Shown piece by piece: positions 7,280 through 15,066 of a DNA stretch of 19,391 nucleotides; the stretch's first letter is position 1; every line of letters begins with the position of its first letter. A program made the position numbers and the translations under genes. The stretch is from RGIG5612 sp045546255 (GTDB taxonomy: Bacteria > Bacillota > Clostridia > Lachnospirales > Lachnospiraceae): positions 1 to 19,391 of the forward strand of contig JAZQCK010000023.1 in assembly GCA_045546255.1 (NCBI GenBank). Direction: 5' to 3'. The notes below the pieces were generated by a model. That model did not search any database, was not told the origin of the DNA, and worked only from the letters and a program-made list of their open reading frames with translations.

Positions 7280-7605
7280 TCTTCCACTCCCTTCCCGTCA
7301 TCTTCGCGAACAATGAAGTTGTAAACCTGCATGATCTCCTTCCATTCATCTGTGAATGCTGCCAGCTTTTGAAGCCCGGCGTCGGTGATGTGATAGTATT
7401 TCCGGAGTCTTCCGTTGTGTTCCACAGAGTAAACGGTAAGAAAGTTTCCTTCCTCCAGTCTCCTTAAGATCGGATAGAGCGTTGACTCGGAGATTTGCAT
7501 GTATGGCTTCATGTCTTTAATGATTTGGTAGCCGTAGGAGTCTTTATACTTGATGGCTGCCAGTGCACAAACATCCAGCAGTCCGCGTTTGATTTGTATA
7601 TCCAT
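7276..7605 (-). CDS. PadR-family transcriptional regulator
   Basis: This 109-residue winged-helix protein contains the family hallmarks SYGYQIIKDM (about 23-32), ISESTLYPILRRLEEGNFL (38-56) and NGRLRKYYHITDAGLQKL (64-81). The short C-terminus places it among the small PadR proteins that dimerise through one helix. It heads the operon with DUF1700 and DUF4097 and most likely represses it. TAAGGAGGT (7612-7620) gives a strong ribosome binding site. The inverted repeat over the -10 box is the obvious autoregulatory operator. The inducing signal cannot be read from sequence. Confidence 0.92.
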   Translation of the reverse strand: MDIQIKRGLLDVCALAAIKYKDSYGYQIIKDMKPYMQISESTLYPILRRLEEGNFLTVYSVEHNGRLRKYYHITDAGLQKLAAFTDEWKEIMQVYNFIVREDDGKGVEE

Positions 7606-7626
7606 ATAATTACCTCCTTACGCACA

Positions 7627-7657
7627 ATACTATATAACGCATAGTATAATGTGTCAA
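7627..7657 (-). promoter_or_regulatory. Promoter of the PadR operon with overlapping operator
   Basis: On the - strand, TTGACA (7652-7657) and TATAGT (7629-7634) are 17 nt apart. A perfect inverted repeat, ATACTAT (7627-7633) and ATAGTAT (7641-7647), covers the -10 box and half the spacer. A bound dimer there would exclude RNA polymerase, as expected for PadR autorepression. Confidence 0.8.
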
Positions 7658-7685
7658 GGGGTATTTTTGGAAAATATTTGCGATA

Positions 7686-7721
7686 GAAAAAAGATTGCCG
7701 GAGCATGATAGCTGCGGCAAT
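7686..7721 (-). terminator. Intrinsic terminator of the four-helix membrane protein gene
   Basis: Read on the - strand: ATTGCCG (7715-7721) pairs with CGGCAAT (7694-7700), with an inner AGC/GCT step, followed by C and six T (7687-7692). It lies 62 nt past the stop of the gene at 7783-8331 and before the PadR promoter. Confidence 0.8.
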
Positions 7722-7782
7722 TGAATATGATTGATTATAAAAGCTTACTTGGCAAATGAATATGAAATGAAGGGAATTGTGA

Positions 7783-8331
7783 TCAGTCTTCGAGGCAAGG
7801 CTCAAGTTTTCTCCGAAGCTCTATTAATGGCATGATCCATGCAAGGATGCAGGCAAGAATAATGGCGATCATACAAATGATCTTCGATGGAGAAGTGGTC
7901 AGAATGATCGTGATCACGGCGGTTGCAGTCATCACAATTGCATAGACAAAGTTGACTAATTGAAAATTTTTAACGGCGAGCAGATACATCGCTTCCGTCA
8001 TGGCATCGTCCACGACAAGCTGCGTCGTGGAGCGATAGATGTGAGCGACACCGACGATCATGGCTGCCCAAATGGTGATCAGTCCCAAAAGACTGTCGGA
8101 CATATTTGATAAAAAATATACCAGAACCGTAAGGAGAAAGCTCAGAATGCTTAACACCATGTAAATGATGCGGTGCGTACTGCGCTGCTTGTCTGTCTGA
8201 ATATATTTTACCGTTTTTGTTCCCTGGTTCAGGGACTCTTCCGGATTCTTTTTCTTTCTTTTTTCGCGGCGTCTTTTGGAATCGAGCTCGACGCCGTCTA
8301 AGTGAGAAAGCTGCCTTGGACTCTGGTTCAT
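7783..8331 (-). CDS. Membrane protein of unknown function, four predicted helices
   Basis: I do not recognise this 182-residue protein. The first ~52 residues are hydrophilic and strongly basic, with a KRRREKRKKK cluster near 19-28. Four hydrophobic segments follow (about 55-75, 80-99, 122-146 and 149-170) and a short acidic end (PCLED). The topology suggests both ends in the cytoplasm with a basic tail able to touch nucleic acid, lipid or a partner. AGAAGGAGCC just upstream of the ATG is a good ribosome binding site. It is divergent from the Shango-like operon with a shared 216-nt regulatory region, and it has its own promoter and terminator. The divergence may be chance, or this may be an accessory membrane component. 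Confidence 0.75.
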   Translation of the reverse strand: MNQSPRQLSHLDGVELDSKRRREKRKKKNPEESLNQGTKTVKYIQTDKQRSTHRIIYMVLSILSFLLTVLVYFLSNMSDSLLGLITIWAAMIVGVAHIYRSTTQLVVDDAMTEAMYLLAVKNFQLVNFVYAIVMTATAVITIILTTSPSKIICMIAIILACILAWIMPLIELRRKLEPCLED

Positions 8332-8364
8332 AATGGCTCCTTCTTGCTTCTATCTGCTATGTAT

Positions 8365-8393
8365 TTCATAACATCTCTTGCGAGATTTGTCAA
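8365..8393 (-). promoter_or_regulatory. Promoter of the four-helix membrane protein gene
   Basis: On the - strand, TTGACA (8388-8393) and TATGAA (8365-8370) are 17 nt apart. The spacer contains a palindrome, ATCTC-TTGC-GAGAT (8373-8386), placed where an operator would block polymerase. Confidence 0.6.
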
Positions 8394-8426
8394 AGCGCCG
8401 GCCACAGAAAACGAACACACATTTGT

Positions 8427-8440
8427 CGAACAAATGTTTG
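8427..8440 (+). promoter_or_regulatory. LexA (SOS) box-like operator upstream of the Shango-like operon
   Basis: CGAACAAATGTTTG matches the Bacillus-type LexA consensus CGAACRNRYGTTYC at 13 of 14 positions; only the last base differs. It overlaps the -35 box of the promoter at 8438-8466, the position expected for repression. A different perfect palindrome, ACATTTGT-CGA-ACAAATGT (8419-8437), overlaps it with another centre, so a non-LexA regulator is a real alternative. Confidence 0.6.
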
Positions 8441-8466
8441 CTTATAATAAGGAAGCGTTGTATAAT
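8438..8466 (+). promoter_or_regulatory. Promoter of the Shango-like operon
   Basis: TTGCTT (8438-8443) and a perfect TATAAT (8461-8466) have 17-nt spacing. The predicted start is near 8473, leaving a ~75-nt leader. No other promoter of similar quality lies before the first gene. Confidence 0.7.
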
Positions 8467-8547
8467 CTATTTAACTTTTAGCGCAAGAAATGATGCTGTC
8501 AAAACAAAAATGCAGATGTAGAGTGGTACCCTGCGTTTGTGAGAAAA

Positions 8548-10254
8548 ATGAAACGATATTACAGCGATTACAACCGCATCATGTCTCTGATTTATGAGGA
8601 CCAGCCAATCTCTCCGCAGGCGGACCGGGAGGTCGTCTTTATTCCGGAACGCATAAAATCAATTCGTTCGATGGGAAGAGGCGTATCTGCCTGGCGTCAG
8701 CCGAGGGAAGTGATCTTTCTGCATCAGGCAAAAGTCATGGCAGATTATGAAGACGATTATGAATATACCAGGGACATTCCGGCTTATCAGCCGACCTATG
8801 AGTCCTTGACGGATGAACAGCTGCGTGGTTATTTTGGCTTTCGAACGAGGATCAGGAAAGGACATTACAAAAAAGGGCCGGCAGCATATGCTTATCTTTA
8901 TATGTATGAGCTGATCAATCTTATTGGTGTCGAAAGTCCGATAGCCGGCTTTTATCGGCTGAGTGTTTTTGCAGATCGCTATGGACAATTGAATCCTTCC
9001 ATTCTGCCGTATGCGGAGCAGTGGCTCATCGATTATGTCCTTTATTATGGACTGGATCCGGAGCTGCTTCAAGATAGGAAGGCTGTTGAGTATGATAAAA
9101 AGTTAGCGGTTTTGCTGAATGCGGCTGCATTGAAAAATGAAAAGAATTGGCCGGAGTACCGGACACAGAATCGTTTTAGGGGAAGGCTTAGCACAGAAAA
9201 CTACGATAATCATCGTGAGATTTTCGAGGCGATGCTTTGGATATCGGGTTTGGACAGAGATGTGGTTCTAGCTTTTCAGTGGAATCCGGAATTGTTCGAG
9301 CGGGCAGCTGTGAAAAGTTTTCAGGAGATGAGCGCATATTATGATTCGCACCGCAAGCAGAGTCTGATGGAAGATTATGTTGGGGAGCAGATCAACCAAC
9401 TGGCAAAACTCTTTGGCGGAGCGGTGTTCCATGATGGGAAGAAGACAAACACTCGGGGAAAATGCTTTGAAAGCACACGTGCTTCTCTGGAGAGCAAACA
9501 TTATTTCGCTGCGCCGATTGGTGCCGCCAATGAGAGAAGATGGGTGAACGAGCTGATGCGGAGTGAGCCAGCTTCAGGGGTTCGGGACATCCGTCTGAGT
9601 GAATTGACAACCTATCATTTTGAAAACGGCGTCTGGTCGGTAAAGACTTATCCCAGGGATTTTCGGAACCGGCACTTTGCAGAACTCTTAAGAACCGTTG
9701 ATAGCGTGATCTTAGAAGAAGCAGGGAATGGAGAAGCAGTACTTGCTGGAATCCAGACCAAGTGGGTGCGGAAGCTGATCCGAAAAACGGTAGAGGAAGC
9801 TGGGCTTGAGATTCAGCAAGAAAAAGCAAGACGAATTGAAATCGATTTTTCCTCGCTTGATCACATTCGAAGTGATGCGACAAATACGATGGAAAAGCTG
9901 ATTACAGAAGATGATTTGGATTTGGTTGATGATTTCTTTGGGGAAACGAGGGAAGAAGAGAAAACGGCGGAGTCTATAAAAGTAGCTCAAAACAGTGACG
10001 AACGGTTAACAGATATGAGGGGTGAGTTTCCGATCGGGCTGTCCGTTGAAGAGTATGACCTGGTTATGTGCTTGTTAAATAACGGGAACCCGATTGGCCT
10101 CGATCTAAATGGAAAATTTATGTCCGTTATTGTGGACAGCATCAATGAGAAGCTCTTTGATGAAATTGGTGACGTTGTCATTGAGGATGGAAATCCGCCG
10201 AGACTGGTGGAAGATTATCTGGATGAGTTAGAGGAATTGCTTTGTAAAAACTAA
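8548..10254 (+). CDS. sngA: TerB_N/TerB_C domain protein, SngA-like component of a Shango anti-phage system
   Basis: The 568-residue product has a TerB_N region (about 60-215) shown by ESLTDEQLRGYFGFRTRIRKG, the tyrosine-rich YAYLYMYELINLIG helix and WLIDYVLYYGLDPELL. A TerB_C region (about 415-568) has QQEKARRIEIDFSSLDHIR and a C-terminal block around PIGLSVEEYDLVMCLL. A charged stretch (465-490) separates them. No clear central TerB metal-binding domain is visible. In Shango, the TerB-type protein acts with an ATPase and a helicase; its exact function is unresolved. The start is uncertain: ATG 8548 is chosen over GTG 8539 because neither has a strong ribosome binding site. It is the first gene of a four-gene + strand operon, 41 nt before the ATPase. 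Confidence 0.85.
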   Translation: MKRYYSDYNRIMSLIYEDQPISPQADREVVFIPERIKSIRSMGRGVSAWRQPREVIFLHQAKVMADYEDDYEYTRDIPAYQPTYESLTDEQLRGYFGFRTRIRKGHYKKGPAAYAYLYMYELINLIGVESPIAGFYRLSVFADRYGQLNPSILPYAEQWLIDYVLYYGLDPELLQDRKAVEYDKKLAVLLNAAALKNEKNWPEYRTQNRFRGRLSTENYDNHREIFEAMLWISGLDRDVVLAFQWNPELFERAAVKSFQEMSAYYDSHRKQSLMEDYVGEQINQLAKLFGGAVFHDGKKTNTRGKCFESTRASLESKHYFAAPIGAANERRWVNELMRSEPASGVRDIRLSELTTYHFENGVWSVKTYPRDFRNRHFAELLRTVDSVILEEAGNGEAVLAGIQTKWVRKLIRKTVEEAGLEIQQEKARRIEIDFSSLDHIRSDATNTMEKLITEDDLDLVDDFFGETREEEKTAESIKVAQNSDERLTDMRGEFPIGLSVEEYDLVMCLLNNGNPIGLDLNGKFMSVIVDSINEKLFDEIGDVVIEDGNPPRLVEDYLDELEELLCKN

Positions 10255-10295
10255 GGCTGTGAAGCAGAATGAAAGTTATTTGAGAGAAGAGAGAT

Positions 10296-11609
10296 ATGAA
10301 AATACCAAAACGAATTGCGCAAATACTGATTAACTCTTTAAAAGGCGGTGTCGTTCCGAGAGTGGGACTTCCGTATATTTCGGTCGGTAGAAAAGCGGAG
10401 ATCGATGCGCTGTTAAAAGATGTGGATATGATCGAAGAGGGCGGTGCGACCTTCCGCTTCATTATGGGAAAATACGGAAGCGGCAAGAGTTTCCTTCTGC
10501 AGACCATTCGAAATTATGTGATGGCAAAGAACTTTGTGGTCGTGGATGCTGATCTTTCTCCGGAGCGAAGACTGCAGGGAACCCGGGGACAGGGACTGGC
10601 AACCTATAAAGAACTCGTTCGTAACATGTCTACAAAGACCAAGCCCGAAGGTGGGGCCCTTTCTCTGATCTTAGACCGATGGATCAGTAATGTGCAGCAG
10701 CAGACCATGGAAGAAGAAACCCTTTCAGCTAACGATCCGAACCTTCCAATGGCTGTCGATAAAAAGATCAATCAGGTTATTTATTCTCTGAATGAATTAG
10801 TGCACGGTTTTGATTTCGCAAAGCTTCTGTCTCTTTATTATCGTTCCTATGTGAATGGGGATGAGGAAAAGAAAGCGCAGGTCTTGAAATGGTTTCGCGG
10901 AGAGTACAGCACCAAGACAGAAGCGAAAACGGAACTTGGTGTGAATATTATTATCACGGATGACGACTGGTATGAATATCTGAAGATTTTTGCATACTTT
11001 CTGCGACAGGCAGGCTATGCCGGAATGCTGATCCTGATCGATGAACTGGTCAACATTTATAAGATCCCGAATGCGATCACGAGACAGTATAACTATGAAA
11101 AAATACTGACGATGTATAACGATGCGCTGCAGGGAAAGGCCTCGTATCTTGGAGTGATCATGTGCGGAACTCCACAGAGCATGGAAGATACCAGACGCGG
11201 TGTCTATAGTTATGAAGCGCTCCGCTCCCGCCTTGCGCAGGGTCACTTTGCCGGAGAACATCAGGATCTTTTATCGCCGGTTATTCGCCTTGTTCCGCTG
11301 ACCTATGAAGAAATGCTGATCCTTGCGGAAAAGCTGGCGGACATTCATTCTCAGCTTTATGAATATGAGCAGATCGTAACGCAGCAGGATATGGTGGATT
11401 TCATTAAGATAGAGTTCGGCAGGATCGGCGCCGATGCACACATTACTCCGAGAGAAGTGACAAGAGATTTTATCGAAGTGCTTGATATCGTTATGCAAAA
11501 TCCAAATATCAAAGTGGCTGAGTTATTAGGTTCGGAAGCTTTTACTTATGCCAAAGATGAAATCGGCGCGCAGGAGACCAGCGAAGAATTTGCGGAGTTT
11601 GAGATATAA
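10296..11609 (+). CDS. sngB: BrxD-like P-loop ATPase, SngB-like component
   Basis: This 437-residue STAND/AAA-like ATPase has Walker A GKYGSGKS (58-65) and Walker B MLILIDE (244-250). A sensor-type strand GVIMCGTPQSMED (286-298) and a basic SRL motif (311-313) near an expected arginine finger follow. The N-terminal VGRKAEIDALL (30-40) and DADLSPERRLQG (84-95) are shared with the DUF2791/BREX ATP-binding proteins. Partners in such systems are helicases, here encoded two genes downstream. The ribosome binding site is weak (GAGAGAAGAGAG). The family and motifs are clear; the Shango name comes from the neighbours. A BREX assignment is unlikely because no pglX, pglZ or brxC-length ATPase gene is present. 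Confidence 0.88.
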   Translation: MKIPKRIAQILINSLKGGVVPRVGLPYISVGRKAEIDALLKDVDMIEEGGATFRFIMGKYGSGKSFLLQTIRNYVMAKNFVVVDADLSPERRLQGTRGQGLATYKELVRNMSTKTKPEGGALSLILDRWISNVQQQTMEEETLSANDPNLPMAVDKKINQVIYSLNELVHGFDFAKLLSLYYRSYVNGDEEKKAQVLKWFRGEYSTKTEAKTELGVNIIITDDDWYEYLKIFAYFLRQAGYAGMLILIDELVNIYKIPNAITRQYNYEKILTMYNDALQGKASYLGVIMCGTPQSMEDTRRGVYSYEALRSRLAQGHFAGEHQDLLSPVIRLVPLTYEEMLILAEKLADIHSQLYEYEQIVTQQDMVDFIKIEFGRIGADAHITPREVTRDFIEVLDIVMQNPNIKVAELLGSEAFTYAKDEIGAQETSEEFAEFEI

Positions 11610-11648
11610 AGACAAATGGGGTTGAAGATAATAATCGGGGGGAGAGGA

Positions 11649-12584
11649 ATGCAAAACAATATTCAGGAAGAAAAAACAGAGGTGATCCCTGCGGTAACGG
11701 ATAACATCGATATAAAAAACCTGATATATGTTGTTCGCGGGAAACAAGTGATGGTTGATAGTGATCTTGCTTCACTCTATCAAGTTGAGACCAAACGACT
11801 CAATGAAAGTGTCAAGAGAAATGCTGCTCGTTTTCCAGAATCGTTCTGCTTTCAAATGACCAAAGAGGAATATGACTCTTTGAAGTCGCAAATTGCGACA
11901 TCAAACGCTAACAATCAGGGGCGTGGAGGCAGAAGGAAATTGCCGTATTGTTTTACTGAACCAGGTATTGCCATGCTTTCTGCGGTTCTCCATAGTGATA
12001 CAGCTATAGAGGTAAGTATTCGAATTATGAATACCTTTGTTGAAATGCGCCATTTCATAGCTAGTAATACGCTGCTCTTTGACAAAATTAGTGAAATTGA
12101 GCTGAAGCAATTAGAGTACAAAAAAAGTTCGGATGAAAAATTTGAACAGATTTTTCAATATATCGAAAGTCATGCTGAATCAGAGCAGAAAATCTTCTTT
12201 GATGGCCAAATATATGACGCTTTTAGTTTATTGACATCAATAATCAAAAAGGCAAAAAAAGAGATTGTTCTGATTGATGGCTATGTAGATATAGATACTT
12301 TAAACATCCTAATTAAAAAGAACAGTGCAGTGGATGTGAAAATTTATACCTTCCCTAATGCGAAACTGACAAATAAAGATATAGAAAATTTTAATGCTCA
12401 GTACCCAACATTGGATGTGAAAAAAACGAAGGCTTTTCATGACCGCTTCATTATAATTGACGGGAAAAATGTATATCATGTCGGCGCATCTATTAAGGAT
12501 GCTGGACGCAAGTGCTTTGGTATTACCTTAATCAAAGATATAAAACTGGTAAAGGAACTGTTGAATAGATTGAAGACAATATAG
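11649..12584 (+). CDS. ORF6N domain protein with C-terminal phospholipase-D-like domain, nested in the Shango-like operon
   Basis: The 311-residue product has an ORF6N domain (about 25-105), a phage-antirepressor-type DNA-binding fold, shown by VVRGKQVMVDSDLASLYQVE, RNAARFPESFCFQM and FTEPGIAMLSAVL. A helical, likely coiled-coil segment follows (145-180). The C-terminal domain (185-300) has HDRFIIID (264-271), an HxRx4D variant of the PLD HxKx4D motif with K to R, then VYHVGASIKDAG. One motif per chain implies that any active site forms in a dimer. ATG 11649 is preferred over 11616 because GGGGAG precedes it. It is 39 nt after sngB and 42 nt before sngC. It looks more AT-rich than its neighbours, consistent with separate acquisition. 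Regulator, nuclease or helper role is not established. Confidence 0.85.
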   Translation: MQNNIQEEKTEVIPAVTDNIDIKNLIYVVRGKQVMVDSDLASLYQVETKRLNESVKRNAARFPESFCFQMTKEEYDSLKSQIATSNANNQGRGGRRKLPYCFTEPGIAMLSAVLHSDTAIEVSIRIMNTFVEMRHFIASNTLLFDKISEIELKQLEYKKSSDEKFEQIFQYIESHAESEQKIFFDGQIYDAFSLLTSIIKKAKKEIVLIDGYVDIDTLNILIKKNSAVDVKIYTFPNAKLTNKDIENFNAQYPTLDVKKTKAFHDRFIIIDGKNVYHVGASIKDAGRKCFGITLIKDIKLVKELLNRLKTI

Positions 12585-12626
12585 TTAGTTGCTTTTTTAA
12601 CAGAGAGATACTATCAGGAGTAGCTT

Positions 12627-15014
12627 ATGGATATTTTCAGCAGGTATGCACCTTTTGTGCAAGATTTTATATATCGCAATCATTGGGAAAGTCTTCGCGC
12701 GATTCAGGTCGCGGCAGGAGATGTGATCTTTAATACGGATGAGAATCTTTTGCTGACGGCATCGACGGCGTCTGGTAAAACTGAGGCTGCGTTCTTCCCA
12801 ATAATCACGGAGTTTTATGAGAACCCTCCAACATCCGTCGGCTGCATCTATATCGGGCCGCTAAAGGCACTGATCAACGATCAGTTTTACCGCTTGACGG
12901 AACTTTGCGAGGAGGCGGAGATCCCTGTCTGGCACTGGCATGGAGATGTCTCCCAAAATCATAAGGAAAAACTGATGCGGCATCCGTCCGGCATCCTGCA
13001 GATTACACCAGAGTCTTTAGAGGCGATCCTTTTGCATAAGCATTCGGCGCTGCCCGGAATGTTTGGAGACCTTCGCTATATTGTTATTGATGAGGTACAT
13101 TCACTTTTAAGAGGCGACCGTGGCGGACAGACGATCTGCCTGATCGAACGCCTTTCAAGGCTTGCCGGTGTGAACCCGAGAAGGATTGGGCTTTCTGCGA
13201 CAATCGGAGATCCGGAGATGGTTGGAGAATTTTTATCTCTCGGGACCGGACGAAAAACGATCGTTCCAAAGATCGATGCCAAGGGAACTAAATGGCGGAT
13301 TTCGATGGAACACTTTTTCGTTAAAGACTCGCAGGCCGGCGAGGGAAAAGATGAAATCCTTGCGACGCAGAAACCTGTCTTAATTATGCCAACCGCAGAA
13401 GAACCTTTTGTAAAAGCCTTTGAACAGGAGACTGCTGATCTTCATCCGGTTCAAAACAGTACAAGTCTTGTGCCCTCTCAGGGGAATGGAGCTGAAACAG
13501 CTGCAGACTTTGAGTTCGAAGTCGTCCCTCCGGCTCCTGAAAATGCGGACCCAGGAATCGGTTATATCTTTGAACATACAAGAGGCAAGAAGTGTCTGGT
13601 TTTTGTAAACTCGAGAGAGGAGTGCGAGGCGGTCACGACGAGCCTGCGCCATTACTGCGAACGGAACCATGAGCCGGACCGCTTCCTGATCCATCATGGA
13701 AATCTTTCTGCATCTTTTCGGGAAACCGCAGAGTGGATCATGAAAGACGACTCTCAACTGCAGACGACGGTCACAACAGCAACCCTGGAATTGGGTATCG
13801 ATATCGGCCGCTTAGAACGCGCCTTCCAGATCGATGCCCCATGGACCGTTTCCGCGTTCTTACAGCGGCTTGGAAGAACAGGCCGGCGGGAACTACCGCC
13901 GGAGATGTGGTTTGTGATCCGGGAAGATGAACCGGAAATGCGGGCGATGCTTCCTTCCACTATCCCGTGGAAAATGCTGCAGGCAATCGCAGTGGTCCAG
14001 CTCTATTTAGAAGAGCGATGGGTAGAGCCCCCACGCTTAGATCGTCTGCCGTTCAGCCTTCTGTATCACCAGACCATGAGCATTTTAGCTTCGTCCGGGG
14101 AACTGTCGCCGGCGGCTTTGGCAGAGCGGGTTTTAACACTCAAATATTTCCACCGTATTTCGCAGGAGGATTTTAAAGAGCTGCTTCTTCATCTGATTGA
14201 GATTGATCATATCGAGCGGACAGAGCGAGGCGGTTTGATCGTAGGACTTGCAGGCGAGAGGGTGATCAATTCCTTTAAGTTCTACGGCGTCTTCCGCGAG
14301 GATGAGGAATTCACTGTGCGCAATGAATCACAGGAGTTAGGAACGATCGTGTTTCCGCCTCCGCCGGGAGAAAAGATTGCGATTGCAGGAGCCGTGTGGA
14401 CAGTTTTGGATGTGGATCGTAAGAAGCACCTGGTATACTGTGAGCCGGTCAAAGGCAATGTGCCAGCCTACTTTGGCCAGTGCGCCGGAGACCTTCACAC
14501 AAAAGTCGTTGAGCGTATGCGGAAAGTGCTGCAGGAAGATAAAAACTACCCATATATGATGAATAATGCTGTGGCTCGCTTAAATCAAGCGCGTTATACG
14601 GCACGGGCAGCCGAGACAGATAAAGAAGTCCTGATTCATTTGGGCGGTGATATGTGGTGCCTCCTTCCCTGGCTTGGAACTTATGCATTCCTTGCGATGG
14701 AACGATTCTTGAAGATCAAGTGTGCGGCTCGGCTCGGGCTTCGAAACCTCGATCCTTCGCGGCCATTTTTTATCCAGTTCAGCATGAAGGCGGATAAAGA
14801 AACATTCTTCCGGGTTCTCTTTGAAGAAATCGAAAAACCGATCGATCCACTGGAACTTGTATATCCAAATGAGGTTCCGATCTTTGATAAATATGACGAT
14901 TATGTTCCAGTAAGCCTTATGAAGAAAGGCTTCGCCTACGGCGTTCTAGACCTCGAAGGTTTAAAAACGCGCATCCGGGAATGGAAAGCTGAGAAATATT
15001 TTCTGGAAGGCTAA
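12627..15014 (+). CDS. sngC: Lhr-like DExH superfamily 2 helicase, SngC-like component
   Basis: The 795-residue product has complete SF2 motifs: Walker A TASTASGKT (44-52), GPLKALINDQ (77-86), DEVH box (155-158), SAT (190-192), FVNSR (326-330), TTATLELGIDIG (383-394) and QRLGRTGRR (413-421). About 235-310 between the two RecA domains is an acidic, low-complexity insertion rich in E, A and P. The C-terminal half (430-795) has the winged-helix and Lhr-type extension expected of this family, with MDVFR-like helicases as relatives. It probably unwinds or translocates on phage DNA using ATP. CAGGAG six nt before the ATG supports the start. It is the last gene of the operon; no terminator follows. 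Confidence 0.9.
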   Translation: MDIFSRYAPFVQDFIYRNHWESLRAIQVAAGDVIFNTDENLLLTASTASGKTEAAFFPIITEFYENPPTSVGCIYIGPLKALINDQFYRLTELCEEAEIPVWHWHGDVSQNHKEKLMRHPSGILQITPESLEAILLHKHSALPGMFGDLRYIVIDEVHSLLRGDRGGQTICLIERLSRLAGVNPRRIGLSATIGDPEMVGEFLSLGTGRKTIVPKIDAKGTKWRISMEHFFVKDSQAGEGKDEILATQKPVLIMPTAEEPFVKAFEQETADLHPVQNSTSLVPSQGNGAETAADFEFEVVPPAPENADPGIGYIFEHTRGKKCLVFVNSREECEAVTTSLRHYCERNHEPDRFLIHHGNLSASFRETAEWIMKDDSQLQTTVTTATLELGIDIGRLERAFQIDAPWTVSAFLQRLGRTGRRELPPEMWFVIREDEPEMRAMLPSTIPWKMLQAIAVVQLYLEERWVEPPRLDRLPFSLLYHQTMSILASSGELSPAALAERVLTLKYFHRISQEDFKELLLHLIEIDHIERTERGGLIVGLAGERVINSFKFYGVFREDEEFTVRNESQELGTIVFPPPPGEKIAIAGAVWTVLDVDRKKHLVYCEPVKGNVPAYFGQCAGDLHTKVVERMRKVLQEDKNYPYMMNNAVARLNQARYTARAAETDKEVLIHLGGDMWCLLPWLGTYAFLAMERFLKIKCAARLGLRNLDPSRPFFIQFSMKADKETFFRVLFEEIEKPIDPLELVYPNEVPIFDKYDDYVPVSLMKKGFAYGVLDLEGLKTRIREWKAEKYFLEG

Positions 15015-15027
15015 GAGGGCGCGTGTA

Positions 15028-15036
15028 TGCTATAAT
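15028..15036 (+). promoter_or_regulatory. Extended -10 promoter before the thioesterase gene
   Basis: TGC followed by TATAAT (15031-15036) forms an extended -10 element. No good -35 is seen at the usual distance, which extended -10 promoters can tolerate. It would give a ~25-nt leader and separate the thioesterase-XRE-dinB group from the Shango-like operon. Confidence 0.5.
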
Positions 15037-15066
15037 GAAAAAAATCATAGAAGAAAGGGATTATGA

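Noticed and set aside
8519..8536. Sequence AGAGTGGTACCCTGCG resembling the T-box motif AGGGTGGNACCGCG just before sngA
   Set aside because: The predicted start of transcription is only about 50 nt upstream, leaving no room for a Stem I with specifier loop. No terminator/antiterminator pair follows and the downstream gene is not an aminoacyl-tRNA or amino-acid gene. Most likely chance, at best a relic.
10296..15014. Possible BREX system because of the BrxD-like ATPase and Lhr-like helicase
   Set aside because: No pglX methylase, pglZ phosphatase or large brxC ATPase gene is present, and the TerB_N/TerB_C partner fits Shango better.
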